Origin: a virus
DNA length: 28,544 nt
IMG/VR virus record: IMGVR_UViG_3300021512_000271
Coordinates: 1-28,544 of that record
Direction: 5' to 3' (one strand)
The notes under the pieces are model-generated. The model was given only the letters and a program-made list of their open reading frames with translations. It did no database searches and had not been told where the DNA came from. This document shows positions 15,585 to 22,164 of the stretch, piece after piece. A program made the translations under genes and the position numbers. Numbering within the stretch: the stretch's first letter is position 1; each line of letters opens with the position of its first letter.

Positions 15585-17019
15585 CGACCTCTTTGGTTGC
15601 TTTTTCATTTGCATTTGAGTTACACTGCTCATATCCAACTTCCTCTTTCTCATTATATTCAGGACTATCATAATCAATTATTTGACGTTTAGCTTCATGC
15701 ACCAATAACATACGTTTTCTGAATGAAAAACCAATACCCTCTTGCGGTGTTTGCCCACCACGGCGACTCTCTTTTATCCACAACTTATATGTACCATAAT
15801 CACTATGAAATGGAGAATATTTATCTTCGATATCTTGTAATTCTTCAGCCGTACGCCTTCTAAAAAAAGCAATTACATCTGCATATCGTAACACTCGATC
15901 ACTATCTGCAATATCTTCTTGTCGATTAATTTGATTAGCCGCCAATACAGGGATATTCAATTCACCAGCCAAATCTTTTAATGCAGTAGTAACATCACCA
16001 ATAATTTGATACTCTTTTTTATTTTGAAAATCAGATCCAGATGGAGCTTTAATATAATCAAACACAGCTAAACCAATATCTTCTTTATATTTATATTTTT
16101 TATAAACTGAAATTAATTTATCAACATCATAACCTGGCATAAATTCATGAAACAATTTACTACCTTTAATTAAAATTAATGCCTTCGATATCCTTTCATA
16201 CTCATCATCATTATACCCACCGTGTTTAATCCTACGTTCTGGAACACCTGAAAGCATCGAAACTATTCTATCACGCCATTGTTCAAATGGCATTTCCGTA
16301 TCCACATACAAAACTGGCTTACGTAAATTATACGCTACATAAGAACTTACACAAGATAAAAATGTACTTTTACCCTCTTTTGGCCTAGCACATATAACAT
16401 GTAATGTACCTGGTACTAATCCATCAATTCGTTTATCAAATATTGGAAATCCACTACTAATACCACAGTACTCCACTGGATGCTTACGGCGCTCTTCTAT
16501 ATATTCTTCTAAACCATCAGCCAAATTCTTAGGCTCAGCGATAAATTTCGACTGCGTAGATAAACCCATAATATCCGATTCAACAGAATCCATTAAAGAA
16601 TCAGATGCTGTATTTTCATCTTGCGAACTATCTTCTAACTTAAAACAGTGCTTTTTCAAACAAGTATATAATTTATACTTAGTACTTGCATCAAGTAATT
16701 TACGTATATAATATTCCAAATTACCATCACTTACATCTGTACCAATCACAGCATCAATATATTCATACCCACCTATTTGTTTTAATACCCCATCTGCTTT
16801 TGCTTCACTTATGATTAAAGTACTATCAAATGATGATACACCACGTTTAATTAACGTACCTAAAATAGTAAAAATAAGCTTATGATCATTACTAAGAAAA
16901 TCATCAGTAGAAACCATAGAAGCAATTGTATAATAATTATCAGACGACTTAAAACAATATGATAACACAGCGCGTTCATATATGGCACGACAAAACATAT
17001 TCTTAATAGCTTCACTCAT
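15565..17019 (-). CDS. DnaB-type replicative DNA helicase
   Basis: The 484-residue protein has an N-terminal DnaB-like helical domain (residues about 8-105, RAVLSYCF, DHKLIF), a linker helix region, and a RecA-fold motor. The Walker A is ARPKEGKS (211-218), with the acidic E after YVDTE at 242 and Walker B in LAVFDYI (317-323). AANQINR (360-366) is the conserved glutamine motif (H3). It is the ring helicase that unwinds the replication fork. The C-terminal tail (about 440-484) is acidic and low in structure. AAGG lies nine bases before the ATG. It overlaps the primase gene start by 20 bp, the classic phage helicase-primase pairing. Confidence 0.92.
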   Translation of the reverse strand: MSEAIKNMFCRAIYERAVLSYCFKSSDNYYTIASMVSTDDFLSNDHKLIFTILGTLIKRGVSSFDSTLIISEAKADGVLKQIGGYEYIDAVIGTDVSDGNLEYYIRKLLDASTKYKLYTCLKKHCFKLEDSSQDENTASDSLMDSVESDIMGLSTQSKFIAEPKNLADGLEEYIEERRKHPVEYCGISSGFPIFDKRIDGLVPGTLHVICARPKEGKSTFLSCVSSYVAYNLRKPVLYVDTEMPFEQWRDRIVSMLSGVPERRIKHGGYNDDEYERISKALILIKGSKLFHEFMPGYDVDKLISVYKKYKYKEDIGLAVFDYIKAPSGSDFQNKKEYQIIGDVTTALKDLAGELNIPVLAANQINRQEDIADSDRVLRYADVIAFFRRRTAEELQDIEDKYSPFHSDYGTYKLWIKESRRGGQTPQEGIGFSFRKRMLLVHEAKRQIIDYDSPEYNEKEEVGYEQCNSNANEKATKEVDEKSYF

Positions 17020-17021
17020 TA

Positions 17022-17492
17022 TTAATACCTTCGCTCTGTTCTTATCAATTTTAATTCATTTTCACGACGAGTAAGTTCGCGCTTAAAACTATTAATTAAT
17101 TCTATTAAATATTTTTCTCTATTTTCAACTAATGCAAGCTCTTGTTCAGCTGATTCTATACCAAGCCAAATTTGCTGCAATTCTGGGTTAGAATCAATAA
17201 CACGACGACGCTTTTCAGCTTTAGTCCTAGCTTTTATTTCAGATTTATCTACATATGAATCGATTACATTACGCTTTTGCATTAATGATACTTTAGTTTT
17301 ATTTATTTGCGACCCAAAATAAATCAAAAATTGAGATAGTCCAATAATAAATTGACTTATTTTAAGTGAAGAAGTAGACTCCAAATTTCTAACATCAAAT
17401 TGAAATATTTCATCCATAATATGCTCATTTCTTGGCATCTTATCCAACAAAAGTTCAGCTGATCGCTTACTTAAATAATCATTCATATTCAT
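17022..17492 (-). CDS. Helical protein; possible UvsY-like recombination mediator
   Basis: The 156-residue protein is predicted almost fully helical, highly charged and coiled-coil-prone toward its end (ELALVENREKYLIELINSFK, then RRENELKLIRTERR). No enzyme motif is present. It lies between RecA and DnaB. The layout around KSEIKARTKAEK, with a helix before it and an alternating hydrophobic helix after it, recalls T4 UvsY (KSEMK at the equivalent place), which loads the phage recombinase onto SSB-coated DNA. This is a resemblance by eye only, so the family is a hypothesis. GAGGAAG precedes the ATG, and its start overlaps the upstream stop by one base. It could instead be a helicase loader or structural accessory. 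Confidence 0.55.
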   Translation of the reverse strand: MNMNDYLSKRSAELLLDKMPRNEHIMDEIFQFDVRNLESTSSLKISQFIIGLSQFLIYFGSQINKTKVSLMQKRNVIDSYVDKSEIKARTKAEKRRRVIDSNPELQQIWLGIESAEQELALVENREKYLIELINSFKRELTRRENELKLIRTERRY

Positions 17493-17749
17493 TAGTTAGC
17501 TTCCTCATCTTTAGTAATCTCGTCTGGTTTTACCTTTTTACCAGTACAAAGATAATCTCTAAGTATTAACTTACCATTTGCATCGAAAAATTCACAGTAC
17601 TCTGAATAAAAACCAATTTGTTTGCATTCAAATGACAAATTACAATATTTTCTGTCCCCAATAATCGTACCATCGTCAAGTGGAACAAAATCTGGACAGT
17701 CTTTATCCAATATATCATCATTTTTATCTTTAATTATTATATCAACCAT
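17492..17749 (-). CDS. Small acidic hypothetical protein
   Basis: The 85-residue protein is not recognised. It has an acidic N-terminus (IIIKDKNDDILDKDCPDFV) and four cysteines at irregular spacing, in the stretches CPDFV, YCNLSFEC and YCEF, plus one more near the C-terminal YLCTG. That may form a small metal site. The ATG at 17749 is preferred to an in-frame TTG at 17752 because GGTGG then falls seven bases upstream. It is followed with a one-base overlap by the UvsY-like gene. Nothing is seen that fixes a function. Confidence 0.65.
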   Translation of the reverse strand: MVDIIIKDKNDDILDKDCPDFVPLDDGTIIGDRKYCNLSFECKQIGFYSEYCEFFDANGKLILRDYLCTGKKVKPDEITKDEEAN

Positions 17750-17775
17750 CAAACAACCACCCCTAATAGATACAA

Positions 17776-18120
17776 TTAATCATTTAACACTCTACTAATC
17801 TTTTCAAGTAGCTTATGTACAGTATTTATATCCTCATCATAATTAATAATAACCAAATCAAGTTCTTTCTCTTGACAATAACATACTTTAAGATTATCAC
17901 GGCGTTTTGTTTCCAAAAACCCATGCCTGTCGCCATGGAAATGACTCACATATTCACTATGTTGCCGTCCTTGTATTTCAAACACCAAATTAAAATCTTT
18001 TACATAAAAATCAAAAAATAATCTTTGTCCATTATATTTAACATAATATTCTTTTTTCACAATACTATATGGGAATGCTTGCTTTAATAGTTCATAAATC
18101 ATATCAGATTGCTTACTCAT
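17776..18120 (-). CDS. Small PD-(D/E)XK/DUF559-like endonuclease
   Basis: From the ATG at 18120 the product is 114 residues. It contains a compact nuclease-like core. D37 lies in FFDFYV, E48-x-Q50 and H54 in VFEIQGRQHSEYV, then KRRDNL around 72-77, and a strand LDLVIINYDED at the end. This is the pattern of DUF559/Vsr-like restriction-fold nucleases and of phage single-domain endonucleases, which cut or resolve DNA. It overlaps the recA stop by 8 bp, so it belongs to the recombination set. The Shine-Dalgarno is weak (GGGG). A 26-bp gap follows before the small acidic gene. Whether it acts on junctions, nicks or host DNA cannot be read. Confidence 0.65.
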   Translation of the reverse strand: MSKQSDMIYELLKQAFPYSIVKKEYYVKYNGQRLFFDFYVKDFNLVFEIQGRQHSEYVSHFHGDRHGFLETKRRDNLKVCYCQEKELDLVIINYDEDINTVHKLLEKISRVLND

Positions 18121-19153
18121 TATTAAGCCCCAACATTGAAATACATTTCTCACGATATTTAGTATATAATTCAAAATCATTTCTAAATAGTTCAACTAAA
18201 TTCTTTTTACCTTGTATACGATTATCATCGATCTCAAACCATGCGCCTAATTGATCTATAAAACCAAAATCAATCGATAAATTTACAACTTCAGCTACAA
18301 AATCATACCCATGCCCATATATCAAATTAATTTTAGCTGTACGCCATGGGGCAGCTAATTTATTCTTAATAACTAAAAAACTACTTTCATGACCAATAAC
18401 TACACCATCCTCATTCAAAATACGAGTAGACTTAGTCTCACCACCATCAACTCGTATTCTACCAGTAGCATAAAAAGCCAATGCTTCTCCACCAGTCGGC
18501 ACTCTACTATCCCCCCATTTACCAATATCATGCCTTATTTGATTAATAAAAATCAAAAGTGTATTAGTACGATTAGCAACAGGGGTAAGTTTATTACAAG
18601 CCTTACTCATCAACCTTGCCAATTGACCAATATAATTATCACCAATTTCACCTTCAGCCATACCTTTTGGTAATAAAGCCGATACACTATCAACAACTAC
18701 AATATCCACTTCACCAGTTTTCATCAATTCTTCAGCTATTTGTAAATTATCATCACCTGTATATGCTTGCACAAGTTTAATTGTGTCAGCATTTACACCA
18801 ACCTGCTCACCCATATTCCGTACTAATTTAGGATCAAGAGCATGCTCAGCATCTATGTACACTACCACCATAGACCTTAACAACCCTTGCATAATAACAC
18901 TTAATGCCAATGTTGACTTACCACTACTATGGGGGCCAAATACTTCATATAAACGACCTCTTGCAAAACCACCAACACCAAGAGCAGCATCCAAAGACAA
19001 GCAACCAGTTGAAATAGCGTCTATAGTTAAATCCTCATGCTCACCTAAACTACTGATTATACCTTTACCATACTTCTTTTCTATCGTTTTCTCAGCAATT
19101 TTTAATAAACTAGCCTCTTTTTTTGATTTAATTTCTTTTTTCTTTTTAGCCAT
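18113..19153 (-). CDS. recA: RecA recombinase
   Basis: The 346-residue protein is a full-length RecA. A lysine-rich N-terminus leads into the family's oligomerisation helix (IEKKYGKG). The Walker A loop is GPHSSGKST (73-81), where bacterial RecA has GPESSGKTT. YIDAEHALDP provides the catalytic Glu103. Walker B is DIVVVD (150-155), followed by the conserved SVSALLPKGMAEGEIGD loop-1 region. NQIR and PTGGEALAFYAT (219-230) cover loop 2 and its flank. It should pair homologous strands in phage replication and repair. The Shine-Dalgarno is a run of five G seven bases before the ATG. The His in place of Glu in the P-loop is unusual but not necessarily disabling. Confidence 0.96.
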   Translation of the reverse strand: MAKKKKEIKSKKEASLLKIAEKTIEKKYGKGIISSLGEHEDLTIDAISTGCLSLDAALGVGGFARGRLYEVFGPHSSGKSTLALSVIMQGLLRSMVVVYIDAEHALDPKLVRNMGEQVGVNADTIKLVQAYTGDDNLQIAEELMKTGEVDIVVVDSVSALLPKGMAEGEIGDNYIGQLARLMSKACNKLTPVANRTNTLLIFINQIRHDIGKWGDSRVPTGGEALAFYATGRIRVDGGETKSTRILNEDGVVIGHESSFLVIKNKLAAPWRTAKINLIYGHGYDFVAEVVNLSIDFGFIDQLGAWFEIDDNRIQGKKNLVELFRNDFELYTKYREKCISMLGLNNE

Positions 19154-19155
19154 TA

Positions 19156-19713
19156 TTAAACCCCCATATTTTCTAACAATGCATCTAAATTATTAATTTT
19201 TTCTTCAACATCAATTTCACAATCATTTTCTATTTCATCAGCTTTCCTGTACATTTCAGTTTCTATTTTTTCATACCGTTTTTTAGCAATAATAGTTAAT
19301 GCTTTTTCTGTAATCCATGCTAATTTACCTTGACCTAAAATACCGATATCTGATATTGGATACTTGAAATTAAACTCATCCTCATAGTTAAATAAAGCGT
19401 CAATAATTTCAACACATTCTTGTATAGCCCGCTTTTCACTAGCGCCATACATTCTAGATTCAACAAATCTACTAATTATTTGCATTTCATATTTTATATT
19501 AGGCGGGTGCAATAAATGTCTGTTTGGATATTTTGAATCCAATCGCAAATAAAAATAGTCCCTTAATTGCTTTTTAGTAGTTACTTCACTATTTATATTT
19601 ATTGGATCAATAACTCTATAACCAGCTCTAATTAATATATCTTTAGCCGCCTCAATCCGAACTTCATTAACAGATTTACCATTAGAAAATAAATCAGATT
19701 GGTATTCAATCAT
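19156..19713 (-). CDS. Hypothetical protein between DnaN and RecA genes
   Basis: I do not recognise this 185-residue protein. The first half mixes helix and strand (EAAKDILIRAGYRVIDPI), with a KKQLRDYFYLRLD stretch. The second half is mostly helical and strongly charged, ending in an acidic helix (ENDCEIDVEEKINNLDALL) that may bind a partner. No zinc, Walker or nuclease motif is visible. AAGGAG lies six bases before its ATG, and it begins on the last base of the clamp gene. Its place between clamp and recombinase suggests a replication or recombination accessory (loader, mediator or SSB partner), but this is only context. Confidence 0.7.
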   Translation of the reverse strand: MIEYQSDLFSNGKSVNEVRIEAAKDILIRAGYRVIDPININSEVTTKKQLRDYFYLRLDSKYPNRHLLHPPNIKYEMQIISRFVESRMYGASEKRAIQECVEIIDALFNYEDEFNFKYPISDIGILGQGKLAWITEKALTIIAKKRYEKIETEMYRKADEIENDCEIDVEEKINNLDALLENMGV

Positions 19714-20843
19714 TATCGTCTCCTTAATAACATTAGTAAAGCAGTATTATCAATATTCTCTTTATCTCTAAAAATAAGTGGTCTATTATTATCAATAAAA
19801 CAAATTTCTAACGTTTTACCAACAAAATTGGTTATCATTGCTAATAAATAAACACCATTAATATCAACATCTAAATTATGTTCAAATTTATAATCAAATT
19901 CATGAACCACTTCAAGCCTATCATTTTTCAATAGCATTTTATTATCATTGAACACAATAGTCAAACGATTATTATCTTCTTGATCTAAAACACCAACAAC
20001 TGTTGACATACTATCTATTAAATCATATCGTGGTATTGAAATAATTTTTTCATAGGATTGTAGCGCTGGCTTATAATCAGGATATGGCTCATTCAAAACT
20101 ATTCCACCAGATATATAAACATCATTGCATTTAATATAAACATCTTGGCCCTCAAACTTTATAAATACCTGAGCATTATGATCAAGCAATTGCTTCATAG
20201 CGTGTGCTACCGAAAATTTCAAAACATATTGTGATTGCTCTATATCTGCCACAATCTGCAACCGTGATTCCGCTAATTTTATTCCATTAGTTCCAGCAAA
20301 TACTATTTCATCTTTATTTATTGCAATATATACACCAGCTAATGCCTCACGTATTTCACTCGGATCAACACAATGTATTATCCTATTCAACCCTTCTAAC
20401 AAAATATCACTATTTATAATTAATTGTGCTTCATCAAAATCTTTAACCAACGGTAATAAACCAATATTAAATGTTTTAAATTTTAATGTCCTATAAGAAG
20501 ATTTACCAGATGCCAGATATGTTTTAGTTTTAATAATACCTTCTCTGTCATCAGCCGCAATCCTAAAATTCTTTGTACCAAAACCATCACTAAGTGGTGT
20601 AAACTTACTTATATAATTACTAATATCTCGCAATTGTAATATGATTTTACCATTTTCTATCACCTCACAATCTCTTGCGGTCATAACGACATACACGCTG
20701 TCACTTGTACCATAAAATTTAACCCTATCTTCTAATACCTCAATTAATACCATACTTGTGACATCATCAGAAGCAATTTTAATTACTTGGGACATCTGTG
20801 TAACTATATGCTGTAATGTATCTACAGGGATTATAAATTCCAT
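19713..20843 (-). CDS. dnaN: DNA polymerase III beta subunit-like sliding clamp (DnaN)
   Basis: The 376-residue protein matches bacterial DnaN in length and in several conserved stretches. Domain 2 contains REALAGVYIAI and FAGTNGIKLAESRL (conserved R.aL.Gv ... aTDg.RLa). Domain 3 has EPYPDYKPAL (typically FPDY..viP). Near the C-terminus NNRPLIFRD matches the 'kP.li' strand before the final MLLRRR, which substitutes for the usual LMPMRL. It forms the ring that tethers the replicative polymerase. No polymerase or clamp-loader gene is in view, so the phage either encodes them elsewhere or borrows the host's. AAGGAG lies seven bases before the ATG. Confidence 0.9.
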   Translation of the reverse strand: MEFIIPVDTLQHIVTQMSQVIKIASDDVTSMVLIEVLEDRVKFYGTSDSVYVVMTARDCEVIENGKIILQLRDISNYISKFTPLSDGFGTKNFRIAADDREGIIKTKTYLASGKSSYRTLKFKTFNIGLLPLVKDFDEAQLIINSDILLEGLNRIIHCVDPSEIREALAGVYIAINKDEIVFAGTNGIKLAESRLQIVADIEQSQYVLKFSVAHAMKQLLDHNAQVFIKFEGQDVYIKCNDVYISGGIVLNEPYPDYKPALQSYEKIISIPRYDLIDSMSTVVGVLDQEDNNRLTIVFNDNKMLLKNDRLEVVHEFDYKFEHNLDVDINGVYLLAMITNFVGKTLEICFIDNNRPLIFRDKENIDNTALLMLLRRR

Positions 20844-20882
20844 ACCAATTCTCCTTTTTATAAATCACTTTACAAAAAATAC

Positions 20883-21185
20883 TTAGTCTTTATTTCGTTT
20901 ATTATCAATATGTTTAGCTATTGATCTTGATTTACTAAAAACTATTTCAATAACTTTATCCTTACCGACTATTTCCATCATCTGATGAACCATCAAAAAT
21001 ACATCAGCTGTTTCTTCAACAATTTCTCTTAAACTATTTTTACGGTTTCTTAAAAAATGATTTATCGCAACAATCAATTCAGCACATTCCTCTTGTGCTT
21101 GTCTCAACTGGGCCTCAACTCCCCAAGTTTCTATACAATTTTTATATAATTTGTCAAGTTCTTTTTGCGTCTTTTCCATGGCCAT
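20883..21185 (-). CDS. MazG-like nucleotide pyrophosphohydrolase
   Basis: The 100-residue all-helical protein carries the MazG/dUTPase-superfamily metal site: E32-E33-x2-E36 (QEECAELIVAI) and E56-E57-x2-D60 (VEETADVFLMV). Single-domain MazG proteins hydrolyse NTPs or dNTPs to monophosphates and pyrophosphate, and in phages they may adjust host nucleotide or (p)ppGpp pools. It starts inside the coding sequence of the small zinc protein, a 55-bp overlap in another frame. The ATG codons at 21185 and 21179 are both possible; a GGATGG-rich stretch serves as ribosome site. The gap of 39 bp to dnaN shows no terminator. Confidence 0.85.
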   Translation of the reverse strand: MAMEKTQKELDKLYKNCIETWGVEAQLRQAQEECAELIVAINHFLRNRKNSLREIVEETADVFLMVHQMMEIVGKDKVIEIVFSKSRSIAKHIDNKRNKD

Positions 21186-21358
21186 CCATCCATTCTGTTA
21201 CAATAACTACACCCACACTTTGTTATATAAACTCCACAATCTAAACAATGCTCCTCTGACCATTCACAATAAGGTGTTTCACATTGACCACCATCTAAAT
21301 AATTAGGACTTATATTTTTATGATTACATTTTGCTACTTTATCCCAAAATTTACTCAT
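21131..21358 (-). CDS. Small zinc-finger protein, first gene of the replication operon
   Basis: The 75-residue protein has nine cysteines and a histidine in a compact layout (CNHKN, QCETPYCEW, EEHCLDCGVYITKCGCSYCN), which suggests one or two zinc sites. It ends in a basic tail (WPWKRRKKN). Small proteins with the C-x2-CG-x-Y-I-x-KCGC-x2-CN pattern occur in tailed phages, but I know no assigned role. It is the first gene after a promoter-like element at 21380-21408, with GAGG nine bases before its ATG. Its last 18 codons overlap the MazG-like gene. The basic tail and zinc sites would suit nucleic acid binding. Confidence 0.7.
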   Translation of the reverse strand: MSKFWDKVAKCNHKNISPNYLDGGQCETPYCEWSEEHCLDCGVYITKCGCSYCNRMDGWPWKRRKKNLTNYIKIV

Positions 21359-21379
21359 AGTTTAATTCCTCATACCTAT

Positions 21380-21408
21380 AGTATAGAATAATATTTGAAT
21401 TTTGCTAG
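21380..21408 (-). promoter_or_regulatory. Promoter-like element upstream of the replication operon
   Basis: On the minus strand CTAGCA is followed by a 17-base spacer and TATACT, then TATAGG. The spacing is that of a sigma-70-type promoter with a good -10 box and a non-canonical -35 box. The same layout recurs at 22113-22141 with 11 identical bases at the -35 side (CTAGCAAAATT) and a shared TTATTCTATA. Predicted transcription would start near 21373, leaving a leader of about 15 bases that begins at the Shine-Dalgarno. No terminator-like hairpin is seen between the preceding ThyA-like gene and this element. Confidence 0.65.
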
Positions 21409-21419
21409 TTACTATTTAA

Positions 21420-22076
21420 CTATTTTTTAATTCCAACTACGTTTTTTGCTAATTCCCACACATGATCATATAAATGCAACCCTTTGCTATTATAAATTAA
21501 TTCACCATCTTCTAACCCAGATGCTTCAGCTATATACTCTTTTAACAATTGTAACGATGCTATATTAACTGGATAGCCATTCCACAAATCATTAGATCTA
21601 AAATATATTATAAAATTTAATTTCTTATCTATAACCCTACAATCAATTATCTTTAAGCATGGTGGGTCATCTAAATTAATAGATTCAGCATCACCAATAG
21701 TCATACAGGCTTGATTAGTCCCATGATCACCATTAGAAAATATTTCTATAACTTTTTCTATTTGTTTTTCTAGATAACAACCATAAGTATATAATTCATT
21801 TGGTTGCTTATACGATGTGAATAAGTAAGGAAGATATTCCTCTAAATATTCATTAGAGGCCGGGTTTGGAACCCCGCATCCAGGTGGGCATTCAGGTAGT
21901 AAAGGCCTAGAATTAGGATATTTTATATGAATTGTAATATGATCAAACTCAAGACGTTGTTGGCCTTCGTAACTACCTCTATCTATTGTATAAACTCTAC
22001 CACTATTTATTATTCGATATATAGACTGAAACCAACTATCAGGAATAGTTGTAGCCTCAATACACTCTAATTTCAT
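21420..22076 (-). CDS. Thymidylate synthase-family protein (ThyA-like; dUMP methylase or hydroxymethylase)
   Basis: The 218-residue protein matches the ThyA core in its C-terminal half. The nucleophile C140 lies in DPPCLKII. R160-S161-x-D163 (YFRSND) binds phosphate. N171 in PVNIASLQLL corresponds to E. coli TS Asn177, and H201-x-Y203 (LHLYDH) to the conserved H-x-Y. The Asn (rather than Asp) at 171 favours dUMP over dCMP as substrate. The first 110 residues are poorly matched, and the whole is shorter than E. coli TS (264), recalling the short archaeal and phage versions. It may make dTMP or, with formaldehyde-derived one-carbon transfer only, 5-hydroxymethyl-dUMP. GAGG precedes the ATG, and its own promoter-like element lies upstream. 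Confidence 0.82.
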   Translation of the reverse strand: MKLECIEATTIPDSWFQSIYRIINSGRVYTIDRGSYEGQQRLEFDHITIHIKYPNSRPLLPECPPGCGVPNPASNEYLEEYLPYLFTSYKQPNELYTYGCYLEKQIEKVIEIFSNGDHGTNQACMTIGDAESINLDDPPCLKIIDCRVIDKKLNFIIYFRSNDLWNGYPVNIASLQLLKEYIAEASGLEDGELIYNSKGLHLYDHVWELAKNVVGIKK

Positions 22077-22112
22077 ATAATATAGTCCTCGATTTTAATA
22101 GAATTCAACTAT

Positions 22113-22141
22113 ATTATAGAATAAAATTCTAATTTTGCTAG
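22113..22141 (-). promoter_or_regulatory. Promoter-like element upstream of the ThyA-like gene
   Basis: On the minus strand CTAGCA, a 17-base spacer and a perfect TATAAT are followed by ATAG. It is nearly the same as the element at 21380-21408. The predicted start near 22106 gives a leader of about 30 bases containing GAGGAC. It lies in the 88-bp gap after the adhesin gene, the largest non-coding gap in the window. No hairpin-plus-T-run terminator is visible in the gap. Confidence 0.7.
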
Positions 22142-22164
22142 ATAAAATACATAAAAATAATAAA

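Noticed and set aside
18783-19196. Plus-strand open frame of 137 codons opposite recA
   Set aside because: It lies wholly within the well-supported recA gene and its neighbour and shows no recognisable motif. Every supported gene is on the minus strand.
22077-22164. A rho-independent terminator after the adhesin gene
   Set aside because: The 88-bp gap has no GC-rich inverted repeat followed by a T run; only the promoter-like element stands out.
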